Shown here: piece by piece, positions 9,748-19,240 of the stretch
How the letters are laid out: every line of letters starts with the position of its first letter
Numbering within the stretch: the first letter of the stretch is position 1
Position numbers and translations under genes: made by a program
From: Limnohabitans sp. MMS-10A-192
GTDB taxonomy: Bacteria > Pseudomonadota > Gammaproteobacteria > Burkholderiales > Burkholderiaceae_C
Length of the DNA stretch: 64,000 bases
Reading direction: 5' to 3'
Assembly: GCF_003063335.1 (NCBI RefSeq)
Contig: NZ_NERX01000003.1
Coordinates: forward strand, 62,001 to 126,000
Notes under the pieces: generated by a model
What the model saw: the letters and a program-made list of their open reading frames with translations, nothing else
Database searches by the model: none
What the model was told of the DNA's origin: nothing

Positions 9748-11406
9748 TCAAACGCGGTTCATGTCGAACTGGACTTTTTCGCCTTTGCCGTAGACCTTCA
9801 GAGCACCCTTTTCGCCGACGGCGTTGGGGCGCTGGAAGATCCAGTTTTGCCAGGCGGTCAGGCGACCAAAGATGCGGGTGGCCATGTTTTCTTTCTGGGC
9901 AAAACGCAGGTTAGCTTCCAAACCGGTCAGCGCGTCAGGCGACATGGAAGAGCGCTCTTCCAGGGCCAAACGGATCTCGTCAGCCCAGTCGATGTCGTCT
10001 GGTGCAGCCGTGACCAAGCCCAGGGCCAAAGCGGCATCGGCGTCGAGCGCTTGGCCGATGGCGCCGCGTGCGGCTTCCATGGCGGGCACTTCTTCGTAGA
10101 AGCGGCGCTGCAGGCGGGTCTGGTCGTTGACCATGGGGAAGAAACCGAAGTTCATCTCGCTCAATTGGATCTTGGGGGCCTTGGCGGCATCGTCAGGCAA
10201 AGCCAACATGTAAGCGCGGTCGGCGCAGAAAGCCAGCTCGGCGAGTGTGCCGACAAAACATGTCCCCTCTTCGATCAGGGCGAACAGGCTGCGCGAAGAC
10301 ACGTCCATGCGGGCCAAGGTGCGGCGCAGGTGGCCAATCGTTTCACGCACCAACCAGTGGTCTTTGTGGGCCAGCAGGGTGGCGTCAGACGCCAACACGG
10401 CAGCCGCATCGCCCGAAGTCTTGAGCACCCAGGTGCCAATGTCGAGTTCGTTGGTGCGCATGTGCAAGATGGCGTCGTCGAGTTCGCGCACCATCTGCAG
10501 CGGCCACCAGTTCACGCCTGCGGCTTCGATGCCGGCGATGTCGGTCGGCTGCGCAGAGGCAGGGGCTTTGACGGTGAAAGTGGCGATGCGCTTGGCGCGG
10601 TCGATCTCCACGGTGACGTTGGTGTAAGTCAGGGCATCGGCTGCGATGGTGCGGTTCAACGGGGTCAATGCCACACCTTTGACACCTGCGGTGCGGATGC
10701 TGCCAGCGGCCAGTTTTTGAGCGCGGGCTTGCACGGCTTCTTTGAACACGGCGGGCTTGGCGATCGCGTCGACCAGACGCCAGTCCACGGCTTTTTGACC
10801 ACGCACACCTTCGACGCTGGTGCAGAAAATGTCGGCCAGGTCGTGGCGCACATGGCGCTTGTCGGTCACACGGGTCAAGCCGCCGGTGCCAGGCAACACG
10901 CCGAGCAAAGGCACTTCGGGCAGCGACACGGCGCTGGAGCGGTCATCGACCAACACGATTTCATCGCAAGCCAGAGCCAGCTCGTAGCCACCGCCAGCGC
11001 AAGCGCCGTTCAGGGCCGCGACGAATTTCAGGCCGTCGTGCTTGCTGGAGTCTTCGATGCCGTTGCGGGTTTCGTTGGTGAATTTGCAGAAATTCACTTT
11101 CCAGCCGTGGCTGGACACACCCAGCATGAAGATGTTGGCACCGGAGCAGAACACGCGGTCCTTCAGGCTGGTCACCACCACCGAGCGCACTTCGGGGTGC
11201 TCAAAGCGGATGCGCTGCAATGCGTCGTGCAATTCGATGTCCACACCCAAGTCGTAGCTGTTGAGCTTGAGCTTGTAGCCAGGGCGGATGCCGGCGTCTT
11301 CGTTGATGTTGATCGACAAGGTCGCGATCTCGCCATCGAAGGCCAGGTTGATGTGCTTGTACTGTGAAGGGTTGGTTTGGTAATCAACCTGGAAAGCTTG
11401 CGTCAT
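9748..11406 (-). CDS. boxC: 2,3-epoxybenzoyl-CoA dihydrolase
   Basis: BoxC opens the epoxide ring hydrolytically, giving 3,4-dehydroadipyl-CoA semialdehyde and free formate. At 552 residues it matches the long crotonase-family BoxC. Visible: an enoyl-CoA hydratase fold with an oxyanion-type stretch FCSGANIFMLG (about 110-120) and NGACAGGGYELALACD (about 154-169), and a longer C-terminal half with a second crotonase-like part. First gene of the minus-strand run after boxR, with its own likely promoter and TGCA operator cluster upstream and a GGAGA ribosome site. The formate it makes is the substrate of the dehydrogenase encoded downstream. Confidence 0.95.
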   Translation of the reverse strand: MTQAFQVDYQTNPSQYKHINLAFDGEIATLSININEDAGIRPGYKLKLNSYDLGVDIELHDALQRIRFEHPEVRSVVVTSLKDRVFCSGANIFMLGVSSHGWKVNFCKFTNETRNGIEDSSKHDGLKFVAALNGACAGGGYELALACDEIVLVDDRSSAVSLPEVPLLGVLPGTGGLTRVTDKRHVRHDLADIFCTSVEGVRGQKAVDWRLVDAIAKPAVFKEAVQARAQKLAAGSIRTAGVKGVALTPLNRTIAADALTYTNVTVEIDRAKRIATFTVKAPASAQPTDIAGIEAAGVNWWPLQMVRELDDAILHMRTNELDIGTWVLKTSGDAAAVLASDATLLAHKDHWLVRETIGHLRRTLARMDVSSRSLFALIEEGTCFVGTLAELAFCADRAYMLALPDDAAKAPKIQLSEMNFGFFPMVNDQTRLQRRFYEEVPAMEAARGAIGQALDADAALALGLVTAAPDDIDWADEIRLALEERSSMSPDALTGLEANLRFAQKENMATRIFGRLTAWQNWIFQRPNAVGEKGALKVYGKGEKVQFDMNRV

Positions 11407-11453
11407 GTGAGTGTCTCCGTTGAGTGAGGTGGATCTTGATTTCAGTCAAAAAA

Positions 11454-11552
11454 TGCATTTCAGTGCATGTTGCATTGAATTTTAGTGCAGGTTACCCGAC
11501 CACGCAATATGCACTTTACTGCATTTAATTGGTATTTACCCTAGGAAATGCA
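11454..11552. promoter_or_regulatory. BoxR operator cluster upstream of boxC (seven TGCA sites)
   Basis: TGCA occurs at 11454, 11464, 11471, 11486, 11510, 11520 and 11549 (start positions), against roughly one expected per 256 bases. Two pairs have the spacing TGCA-N6-TGCA (11454/11464 and 11510/11520). TGCA half-sites are known for the related regulator BzdR; assignment to BoxR is inference from position. Confidence 0.7.
11479..11507 (-). promoter_or_regulatory. Likely sigma-70 promoter of boxC
   Basis: On the minus strand, -35 TTGCGT (11507-11502), a 17-base spacer and -10 TAAAAT (11484-11479). A start site would fall near 11472. TGCA sites lie in the spacer, beside the -35 and around the start, as expected for repression. 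Confidence 0.6.
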
Positions 11553-11567
11553 ATTTTCTTCCACCCA

Positions 11568-12482
11568 TCAAATCGGCAGCGTCAAGTGCTGGCGAACCGA
11601 AGTACGCAAGGCTTCAAAAGCCTGGTCTTCGCTGCGGCCACTGGTGTTGATGGCCAGATCGGCTTTGGAATAAAAAGCCGAGCGCCCTTCCAGGATGCGC
11701 TTGAGGTCTTCCATGGCCTCACGGCTGGCGGCCATGGGGCGCATGTCGCCTTGCGCGGCCACGCGGCCCATGTGGTCAGCGGCATCGGCCTGCAGCCACA
11801 CGGTGGTGCAGTGCGAGAGCAGCAAATTGAAGTTGGCCGAGTCCGACACCAAGCCGCCGGGCGTGGCGATGACCACTTCGGGGTAAATCTGGATCGCTTC
11901 TTCGAGTGCCCGGCGCTCGTAACGGCGGTACGCATTGGCGCCATACAGATTGTGGATCTCGCTGATCTGGCAACCGGCAAACTGCTCGATCTCGCGGCTG
12001 AGTTCAATGAACGGAAAGCCCAAGTTGTCGGCCAGACGCTGCCCCAGTGATGTCTTGCCTGCACCGCGCAAACCGATCAGGGCGATGCGGTTCTTGCGCT
12101 CTTGCGCATTGCCGCCTTCGCCAAACATTTCGCTCAGCTGCACACGGGCGCGGCGCAAATCGGCCTCGCTGCGCTTGCCCAGCAACTCACGGATCAGCAG
12201 CCACTCGGGCGAGGTGGTGGTCACGTCGCCCAACAACTCGGCCAAAGAACACTGCAAGGCACTGGCCACTTGCAGCAGCACCAGCACCGAGACGTTGCCC
12301 GTGCCGTATTCCAGATTGGCCAGGTGCCGCTCGGACACATCGGCGGCCACCGCCACGGCCCGGCGCGTCATGCCTTGGCGCGAACGCAGGGTGCGCACGC
12401 GCTCGCCCAGCGCCTCCAAGAATGGACTGCGCTTGGTTTCCGGCTCTGGTGGCGCCATCAATGTGGACTCTTGACTGCTCAT
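11568..12482 (-). CDS. boxR: Transcriptional regulator of the box genes, XRE domain fused to a shikimate-kinase-like domain
   Basis: BoxR/BzdR-type regulator that responds to benzoyl-CoA. About 304 residues: an N-terminal XRE helix-turn-helix (RQGMTRRAVAVAADVSERHL and NLEYGTGNVS, about 35-70) and a C-terminal P-loop domain related to shikimate kinase (Walker A GLRGAGKTSLG, about 137-147), which in this family binds the CoA ligand. ATG 12482 was chosen; a TTG two codons upstream is the alternative. It lies between the divergent boxC and boxD units, with TGCA clusters on both sides, so it probably controls both and itself. Confidence 0.92.
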   Translation of the reverse strand: MSSQESTLMAPPEPETKRSPFLEALGERVRTLRSRQGMTRRAVAVAADVSERHLANLEYGTGNVSVLVLLQVASALQCSLAELLGDVTTTSPEWLLIRELLGKRSEADLRRARVQLSEMFGEGGNAQERKNRIALIGLRGAGKTSLGQRLADNLGFPFIELSREIEQFAGCQISEIHNLYGANAYRRYERRALEEAIQIYPEVVIATPGGLVSDSANFNLLLSHCTTVWLQADAADHMGRVAAQGDMRPMAASREAMEDLKRILEGRSAFYSKADLAINTSGRSEDQAFEALRTSVRQHLTLPI

Positions 12483-12538
12483 GTTCAACTTTTGATCAAA
12501 GGCAAGGGAAAACCCTTAAATTTCAACAAACCCAAAAC

Positions 12539-12579
12539 ATGCACTTTACTGCATACTATCGGGCAAGCACAATAGTGCA
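12539..12579. promoter_or_regulatory. BoxR operator between boxR and boxD
   Basis: Contains ATGCACTTTACTGCAT at 12539-12554, identical over 16 bases to 11509-11524 on the other side of boxR, and a third TGCA at 12576. Further TGCA copies are at 12628 and 12642, close to the boxD start. Confidence 0.7.
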
Positions 12580-12674
12580 TCAACCACTGTTTATACCGCC
12601 AACTGGACAGCAAGAACAGTTTTTTGTTGCATGCCACGGCCTGCACACCCACACCACCTCTTGGAAAGTGCCCC

Positions 12675-14246
12675 ATGACGACCTCATTGCTCCCCAACTT
12701 TTTCGCAGGCCGCTGGCAAACCGGCACCGGCGCAGGCACGCCGATGTTTGACCCGGTGCTGGGCACCGAGCTGGCCCGCGTGTCCAGCGCAGGCATCGAC
12801 CTGGCCGAAGGCTTTGCCTTTGCCCGTGAGCAAGGCGGCGCGGCCCTGCGTGCCCTGAGCTACGGCCAGCGCGCAGCCCTCCTGACGAAAATCAACGAGG
12901 TGCTGCAAGCCAACCGCGACGCTTACTATGAGATCGCCACCGCCAACAGCGGCACCGTGGCCAAGGACTCGGGGGTGGACATCGACGGCGCCATCTTCAC
13001 CCTGGGCTACTACGCCAAACAAGGCGCGGCACTGGGCGACGCGACGCTGCTGCTCGACGGCGAACGCATCCGCATGGCCAAGGACCCGGCCTTCCAGACA
13101 CAACACATCCAGGTGCCCACACGCGGCGTGGCGCTGTTCATCAACGCCTTCAACTTCCCCAGCTGGGGCTTGTGGGAAAAAGCCGCCCCGGCCCTGCTTG
13201 CAGGCGTGCCCGTCATCATCAAACCCGCCACCGCCACCGCCTGGTTGACCCAGCGCATGGTCAAAGACGTGGTCGATGCGGGCGTGCTGCCCGTGGGCGC
13301 TTTGTCGGTGATTTGCGGCTCGTCCGCAGGCCTGATGGACCAGCTTCAGGCCTTTGACGTGGTGAGCTTCACCGGCTCGGCCGAGACCGGCAAGATCATC
13401 CGCAGCCACCGCGCCGTGACCGAGCTGTCGGTGCGCTGCAACATCGAAGCCGACAGCCTCAACTCGGCTCTTCTGGCACCCACAGCCACAGCAGACAGCG
13501 AAGCCTTCAAGCTGCTGGTGGCCGAAGTCGCCCGCGAGATGACCGTCAAGTCGGGCCAGAAGTGCACGGCCATTCGCCGTGTGTTTGTGCCGCGCGCCTT
13601 GTACCAAGCTGCCGCTGAAGCCATTGGCGCTCGCCTGGCCAAAACGACTGTGGGCAACCCACGCAACGAGACCGTGCGCATGGGCGCACTGGTGAGCCAG
13701 GAACAAAAGGCCAGCGTGCTAGCAGGACTTGCCCAACTCAAAACCGAAGCCACCGTGCTGTTTGACGGCAGCGCTGCGGGTCTGGTGGACGCCGACGCAG
13801 CCAGCGCCTGCGTGGCCCCAGTGTTGTTGGGCAGTGAGTCGCCCATGACCGCCAAAGTACTGCACGCGGTCGAAGTGTTCGGCCCCGTGTCCACCCTGAT
13901 GCCTTACGACAGCATCGAAGAGGCTTACGCCATGATCCGCCGCGGCGAAGGCTCACTGGTGTGCTCGGTCTACAGCGAAGACCCGGCCTTCACCGCGCAA
14001 GCCTCGGTCGAGTTGGCCAGCAGCCACGGCCGGGTGCACGCGATTTCGCCCGACGTGGCAGCCCTGCACAGTGGCCACGGCAACGTGATGCCCATGAGCC
14101 TGCACGGCGGCCCCGGCCGCGCCGGTGGTGGCGAAGAGCTGGGCGGCCTCAGGGCGCTCAATTTCTACCACCGCCGCACTGCGGTGCAGGGCAGCTCACT
14201 CGCGCTGGACCAACTCGCGGCCCAAGGCGGCAAGCTGGCCCTCTGA
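12675..14246 (+). CDS. boxD: 3,4-dehydroadipyl-CoA semialdehyde dehydrogenase
   Basis: Aldehyde dehydrogenase of 523 residues that oxidises the BoxC product to 3,4-dehydroadipyl-CoA, using NADP+ in characterised homologues. Seen: substrate/cofactor region FINAFNFPSWGLWEKAAPAL, nucleotide-binding FTGSAETGKII and a catalytic-Cys motif SGQKCTAIRR. It resembles the ALDH half of PaaZ but lacks the MaoC hydratase domain. ATG 12675 follows GGAAAG; upstream in-frame codons run through the operator region and were rejected. It diverges from boxR and is followed by bclA 64 bases later. Confidence 0.93.
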   Translation: MTTSLLPNFFAGRWQTGTGAGTPMFDPVLGTELARVSSAGIDLAEGFAFAREQGGAALRALSYGQRAALLTKINEVLQANRDAYYEIATANSGTVAKDSGVDIDGAIFTLGYYAKQGAALGDATLLLDGERIRMAKDPAFQTQHIQVPTRGVALFINAFNFPSWGLWEKAAPALLAGVPVIIKPATATAWLTQRMVKDVVDAGVLPVGALSVICGSSAGLMDQLQAFDVVSFTGSAETGKIIRSHRAVTELSVRCNIEADSLNSALLAPTATADSEAFKLLVAEVAREMTVKSGQKCTAIRRVFVPRALYQAAAEAIGARLAKTTVGNPRNETVRMGALVSQEQKASVLAGLAQLKTEATVLFDGSAAGLVDADAASACVAPVLLGSESPMTAKVLHAVEVFGPVSTLMPYDSIEEAYAMIRRGEGSLVCSVYSEDPAFTAQASVELASSHGRVHAISPDVAALHSGHGNVMPMSLHGGPGRAGGGEELGGLRALNFYHRRTAVQGSSLALDQLAAQGGKLAL

Positions 14247-14310
14247 GTTGCTGCAAAGCATTTGCCAAAACAATCCATTTGAAGAACACTGAGCCCCCGA
14301 GGAGACACCC

Positions 14311-15876
14311 ATGACACGCCCCGTGACCCCACCACCCGCAGACTTCAACTTTGCCCAGCACCTGATCGCCAGCAACGCCGTGCGCGCCACCAAAACCGCC
14401 CTGATCGACGATGTGGGCACATTGACCTATGGCGAGCTGACCGAGCAGATCCGACGTTTTGCCGGAGGCCTCAAGGCCCTGGGCCTCAAGCGCGAAGAAC
14501 GTGTGCTGCTGCTCATGCAAGACAGCAGCGACTGGATCGTGGCCTTTCTGGGCTCGCTGTATGCAGGCGTGGTGCCGGTAGCGGTCAACACCTTGCTCAC
14601 GGCCGAAGACTATGCCTTCATGCTGAGCAACAGCCGGGCGCAAGCCGCGCTGGTGTCGGGCGCCCTGCTGCCCACCTTGCAAGCGGCGATGGATTTGGTG
14701 AAAACCGAAGTGCAGCATGTGGTCGTTTCGCGCCCAGCCGCAGCACTGGCACAAGGCCAGTTCAACATGGCCGACTTCGTGGCGCAAAACACCGCTGTGC
14801 TGCCCGCACAAACGCTGGCGGACGAGCCCGCCTTCTGGCTGTATTCGTCGGGTTCCACCGGCAAGCCCAAGGGCACCGTGCACAGCCAGGGCAACCTGTA
14901 CTGGACGGCCGAGCTGTACGGCAAGCGCGTGCTGGAGCTCCAAGAAAGCGACACCGTGTTTTCTGCCGCCAAGTTGTTCTTTGCCTACGGCCTGGGCAAC
15001 GCGCTCACCTTCCCCCTGAGTGTGGGTGCCAGCGTGGTGTTGATGGCCGAGCGCCCCACCCCCCAAGCCACTTTCAAACGCCTGGTCGACCACCAACCCA
15101 CCGTGTTTTACGGCGCCCCCACCGGCTACGGCGGCATGTTGGCCAGCCCCGATCTGCCCGCCAAGAGCCAGGTCGCGCTGCGCCTGTGCTCGTCGGCCGG
15201 TGAAGCCCTGCCCCGCGACATTGGCGAGCGCTGGACGGCCCACTTCGGCTGCGAAATCATCGACGGCATCGGTTCCACCGAAATGCTGCACGTCTTCCTG
15301 TCCAACCGCCCCGGCGACGTGCGCTACGGTACGACCGGCAAGGCCGTGCCCGGCTACGAAGTGCAGCTGCGCAACGAAGACGGCAGCGTGGTCACCGGCC
15401 ACAACGAGATCGGTGACCTGTACATCCAGGGCCCCAGCAGCGCCCTCATGTACTGGAACAACCGCGAAAAAACACGCGACACCTTCCAGGGCGTGTGGAC
15501 CAAAAGCGGCGACAAGTACACCCGCGACCCAGAGGGCTACTACACCTACGCGGGACGCAACGACGACATGCTCAAAGTCAGCGGCATTTACGTCTCGCCA
15601 TTTGAAGTCGAAGCCACGCTGGTGCAGCACCCGGCCATTTTGGAGGCTGCTGTGATCGGCAAGGAAGACACCGACGGCCTGACCAAGACCAAGGCCTTCA
15701 TCGTGCTCAAAGCCGGTCAGAGCCTGACAGAAGCCGAAGTCAAAGCCTTCGTGAAAGAGCGCCTGGCGCCTTACAAGTACCCGCGCTTCGTCGATTTTGT
15801 GGCCGAGCTGCCCAAGACCGCCACGGGCAAGATCCAGCGCTTCCGTTTGCGCGACCTCGAAAACGCCGCACGCTGA
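14311..15876 (+). CDS. bclA: Benzoate-CoA ligase
   Basis: AMP-forming acyl-CoA synthetase of 521 residues that activates benzoate to benzoyl-CoA, the entry step of the pathway and source of the BoxR effector. Adenylation motifs: P-loop YSSGSTGKPKGTVHS (about 182-196), GSTEML (A5, about 318-323), YYTYAGRNDDMLKVSG (A8) and the C-terminal lysine motif PKTATGKIQR. Length and sequence style fit the BclA/BadA group, although very close relatives can prefer substituted benzoates. GAGGAG ribosome site. Last gene of the boxD-bclA unit, with a strong terminator just downstream. Confidence 0.92.
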   Translation: MTRPVTPPPADFNFAQHLIASNAVRATKTALIDDVGTLTYGELTEQIRRFAGGLKALGLKREERVLLLMQDSSDWIVAFLGSLYAGVVPVAVNTLLTAEDYAFMLSNSRAQAALVSGALLPTLQAAMDLVKTEVQHVVVSRPAAALAQGQFNMADFVAQNTAVLPAQTLADEPAFWLYSSGSTGKPKGTVHSQGNLYWTAELYGKRVLELQESDTVFSAAKLFFAYGLGNALTFPLSVGASVVLMAERPTPQATFKRLVDHQPTVFYGAPTGYGGMLASPDLPAKSQVALRLCSSAGEALPRDIGERWTAHFGCEIIDGIGSTEMLHVFLSNRPGDVRYGTTGKAVPGYEVQLRNEDGSVVTGHNEIGDLYIQGPSSALMYWNNREKTRDTFQGVWTKSGDKYTRDPEGYYTYAGRNDDMLKVSGIYVSPFEVEATLVQHPAILEAAVIGKEDTDGLTKTKAFIVLKAGQSLTEAEVKAFVKERLAPYKYPRFVDFVAELPKTATGKIQRFRLRDLENAAR

Positions 15877-15879
15877 CAC

Positions 15880-15906
15880 AAAAAAACCGGCCGAGGCCGG
15901 TTTTTT
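15880..15906. terminator. Bidirectional intrinsic terminator between bclA and apbC
   Basis: A-tract, CCGGCC / GGCCGG stem and six T residues (15881-15892 pairs with 15895-15906). It can serve bclA on the plus strand and apbC on the minus strand. Confidence 0.9.
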
Positions 15907-15923
15907 CATGGGCGTTCGTCAGA

Positions 15924-17012
15924 TCAGGTGTCTTTGCTGATCTTGATGCTGGGGAACTTGCTAGAAAAGTCCTTGGCCTTGGCCGCGATCTTGATCGCCA
16001 CCTGGCGGGCCACCGCCTTGTAGATCTGGGCGACCTCGCCGTCCGGGTCCGACACCACCGTGGGTTTGCCGTTGTCAGCCTGCAGACGGATCTGCATGTT
16101 CAAAGGCAAAGCGCCCAGGTAGTCGATGCCTTTGTCGGCGGCGTAGCGCTTGCCGCCGTCTTCGCCAAAAATGTGTTCCACATGGCCGCAGTTTGTGCAC
16201 ACGTGCACGGCCATGTTTTCCACCAGCCCCAAAATCGGCACGCCGACTTTGTCGAACATCTTGATGCCTTTTTTGGCGTCCAGCAGGGCGATGTCCTGCG
16301 GCGTGGTCACGATCACAGCACCCGTCATGGGCACGCGCTGGCTCAGGGTCAGCTGGATGTCGCCCGTGCCGGGGGGCATGTCCACGATCAAATAATCGAG
16401 TTCTTTCCAGTTGGTCTGGCGCAGCAGCTGCTCGAGCGCCTGGGTGGCCATGGGGCCGCGCCAAATCATGGCTTCGTCCTGGTCGACCAGAAAGCCAATG
16501 GACATGACTTGCACGCCGTAATTTTCCATCGGCTCCATGGTCTGGCCGTCTTCGCTTTCGGGGCGGCCTTCGATGCCCATCATCATGGGCTGGCTGGGGC
16601 CGTATATGTCGGCATCCAGCAGACCCACCTTGGCACCCTCAGCGGCCAGCGCCAGCGCCAGGTTGACGGCGGTGGTGCTTTTGCCCACGCCGCCCTTGCC
16701 CGAGGCCACGGCCACGATGTTTTTGACTTGCGGCAGCAAGGCCACGCCGCGCTGGGCGGCATGGGCCACGATCTTGCTGCTCACATTGGCCGACACATTG
16801 CTCACGCCCGCCACGCCTTTGGCGGCGGCAATCAGGGCTTGACGCAGGGCCGGGATCTGGCTCTTGGCGGGGTAACCCAGCTCGACGTCAAACGACACAT
16901 CACCGCCTTCGACGGTCAGGTTTTTCAGGGTTTTGGTGGAGACGAAATCTTTGCCCGTGTTCGGGTCGATGACGGTTTGCAGGGCTTGCAGGAGTTGTTC
17001 GGGGGTCGCCAT
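15924..17012 (-). CDS. apbC: Iron-sulfur cluster carrier protein ApbC/Mrp
   Basis: P-loop NTPase of 362 residues that holds and transfers Fe-S clusters. An N-terminal MIP18/DUF59 domain (about 1-90) is followed by a ParA-like domain with a deviant Walker A GKGGVGKST (about 110-118) and a C-terminal CTNCGH motif (CxxC) that binds the bridging cluster. It faces bclA tail to tail across a shared terminator and diverges from metG. The Fe-S-rich box and formate dehydrogenase enzymes nearby would be clients only in a general sense. Confidence 0.94.
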   Translation of the reverse strand: MATPEQLLQALQTVIDPNTGKDFVSTKTLKNLTVEGGDVSFDVELGYPAKSQIPALRQALIAAAKGVAGVSNVSANVSSKIVAHAAQRGVALLPQVKNIVAVASGKGGVGKSTTAVNLALALAAEGAKVGLLDADIYGPSQPMMMGIEGRPESEDGQTMEPMENYGVQVMSIGFLVDQDEAMIWRGPMATQALEQLLRQTNWKELDYLIVDMPPGTGDIQLTLSQRVPMTGAVIVTTPQDIALLDAKKGIKMFDKVGVPILGLVENMAVHVCTNCGHVEHIFGEDGGKRYAADKGIDYLGALPLNMQIRLQADNGKPTVVSDPDGEVAQIYKAVARQVAIKIAAKAKDFSSKFPSIKISKDT

Positions 17013-17116
17013 GGGGGTCGGACGCTTTCTGAGCTATCAAAGAGATGGGGCGCAGTTTACCGACAACTGCCCCCTGCACCCTCTAAAATCGCGGATTCCC
17101 CTACAAGTTGTCCACC

Positions 17117-19225
17117 ATGTCTGCCCCTACCCGCCAGCTGTTTGTCACCACCGCCTTGCCTTACGCCAACGGCAACTTCCACATCGGCCACATCATGGAG
17201 TACATCCAGGCCGACATCTGGGTGCGGTTCCAGCGCATGCAGGGCAGCCAGGTCAACTTTGTGGGGGCCGACGACACGCACGGCGCACCGATCATGATCG
17301 CGGCCGAAAAAGCGGGCAAGACGCCCCAGCAGTTCGTGGCCGACATCGCCGCGGGCCGCAAGCCCTATCTGGACGGCTTTCACATCCAATTCGACAACTG
17401 GCACAGCACCGACGCGCCGGAGAACCACGAGCTGGCCCGCCAGATTTACCGCGACCTGCGCGACATCAGCACCGACAAAGGCGGCTCACTGATCGAAGTG
17501 CGCGCCGTAGAGCAGTTCTTTGACCCGCAAAAGAACATGTTCTTGCCCGACCGCTTCATCAAAGGTGAGTGCCCCAAGTGCCACGCCAAAGACCAGTACG
17601 GCGACAACTGCGAGGTGTGCGGCGCGGTCTACGCGCCCACCGACCTGATCAACCCGTTTTCGGCCCTCTCAGGTGCCAAGCCTGAGCTGAAGACATCAGA
17701 GCACTTTTTCTTCAAGCTGTCCGACCCGCGCTGCGTCGAGTTTTTGACCCAGTGGACGCAAGACGGCAAGCTCCAACCCGAAGTGGCCAACAAGGTCAAA
17801 GAGTGGTTCAGCGTGCGCACCAACCCGGACGGCACGACCAGCGAAGGCCTCGGCGACTGGGACATCTCGCGCGATGCACCCTACTTTGGCATCGAAATTC
17901 CGGACGCACCGGGCAAGTACTTCTATGTCTGGCTGGACGCGCCTGTGGGCTACCTGGCGTCGCTCAAAAACCTGCTGGACAAGCGTGGCGAGGACTACAA
18001 CGCCTACATGGCCAACCCGGATCTGGAGCAGATCCACTTCATCGGCAAGGACATCGTCACCTTCCACACGCTGTTTTGGCCCGCCATGCTGCACTTTTCG
18101 GGTCGCAAGACGCCCAACAAGGTGAACGTGCACGGTTTCCTGACGGTGAACAACGGCGAGAAGATGAGCAAGAGCCGGGGCACGGGCCTGGACCCGCTCA
18201 AATATTTGAGCCTGGGCATGAACCCCGAGTGGCTGCGCTACTACCTGGCCGCCAAGCTCTCAGCCCGCAACGAAGACATCGACTTCAACGCCGAAGACTT
18301 CATGGCCCGCGTGAACTCGGACCTGATTGGCAAATTCGTCAACATCGCTTCGCGCTCGGCCGGTTTCATCGCCAAGCGTTTTGCAGGCCAGTTGGGCAGC
18401 GTGAGCGCTGACGGCCAAGCGCTGTTGAGCGCGCTGCAAGCGGCCACCCCCGGCATCACCGCGTTGTATGAAGAACGCGAATACGGCAAAGCGCTGCGCG
18501 ACATCATGTTGCTGACCGACAAAGTCAACGCCTATGTCGACCAAAACAAGCCTTGGGAGTTGGCCAAGCAAGAAGGCATGGATGCCCGCCTGCACGATGT
18601 GTGCACCGCCTGCATCGAAGCCTTCCGCCTGCTGAGCCTGCAACTCAAGCCCGTGCTGCCAGCGCTGGCCGCTCAGGTCGAAGCCTTTCTGAACGTGACG
18701 CCCTTCGCCTTTGCCCAAGCGCAAAGCCTGCTGGGCGCAGGGCACGTCATCAACGCCTACCAGCACCTCATGCAACGCGTCACGCCCGAGCAACTCGAAG
18801 CCCTGTTCGAGCCACCGGCCGTGGTCGAGGAAAAGCTGATCCCTGGCGGCGAAGAGATCGCCCCCACCATCAGCATCGACGACTTCGCCAAGGTGGATTT
18901 GCGCATCGCCGAAATCGTCAACTGCGAACCGGTCGAAGGCTCGGTCAAGCTCTTGCGCTTGACGCTCAACGTGGGCGAGGGCCCGGACTCACAAGGACGT
19001 CCCATCCTGCGCAATGTGTTCAGCGGCATCGCCAGCATGTACAAGCCCGAAGACCTGATTGGCAAACTCACCGTGATGGTGGCCAACCTGGCCCCGCGCA
19101 AGATGAAGTTCGGCGTGAGCGAAGGCATGGTGCTGGCCGCCAGCCATGCCGACGAAAAAGCCGAACCCGGCATCCACGTGCTGCACCCCTGGCCCGGCGC
19201 CAAGCCCGGCATGCGCATCCACTGA
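17117..19225 (+). CDS. metG: Methionyl-tRNA synthetase
   Basis: Class I synthetase of 702 residues charging tRNA-Met. HIGH motif as FHIGH (about residues 20-24), zinc-binding CPKC / CEVC knuckle, KMSKS loop EKMSKSRG (about 350) and a C-terminal tRNA-binding domain (about 595-702, starting near [16 protein letters not shown]) that mediates dimerisation. ATG 17117 gives the usual [19 protein letters not shown] start; a TTG at 17108 is less likely. Diverges from apbC; a SulP gene follows after 15 bases. Confidence 0.97.
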   Translation: MSAPTRQLFVTTALPYANGNFHIGHIMEYIQADIWVRFQRMQGSQVNFVGADDTHGAPIMIAAEKAGKTPQQFVADIAAGRKPYLDGFHIQFDNWHSTDAPENHELARQIYRDLRDISTDKGGSLIEVRAVEQFFDPQKNMFLPDRFIKGECPKCHAKDQYGDNCEVCGAVYAPTDLINPFSALSGAKPELKTSEHFFFKLSDPRCVEFLTQWTQDGKLQPEVANKVKEWFSVRTNPDGTTSEGLGDWDISRDAPYFGIEIPDAPGKYFYVWLDAPVGYLASLKNLLDKRGEDYNAYMANPDLEQIHFIGKDIVTFHTLFWPAMLHFSGRKTPNKVNVHGFLTVNNGEKMSKSRGTGLDPLKYLSLGMNPEWLRYYLAAKLSARNEDIDFNAEDFMARVNSDLIGKFVNIASRSAGFIAKRFAGQLGSVSADGQALLSALQAATPGITALYEEREYGKALRDIMLLTDKVNAYVDQNKPWELAKQEGMDARLHDVCTACIEAFRLLSLQLKPVLPALAAQVEAFLNVTPFAFAQAQSLLGAGHVINAYQHLMQRVTPEQLEALFEPPAVVEEKLIPGGEEIAPTISIDDFAKVDLRIAEIVNCEPVEGSVKLLRLTLNVGEGPDSQGRPILRNVFSGIASMYKPEDLIGKLTVMVANLAPRKMKFGVSEGMVLAASHADEKAEPGIHVLHPWPGAKPGMRIH

Positions 19226-19240
19226 CAGCGGACACGCCCC

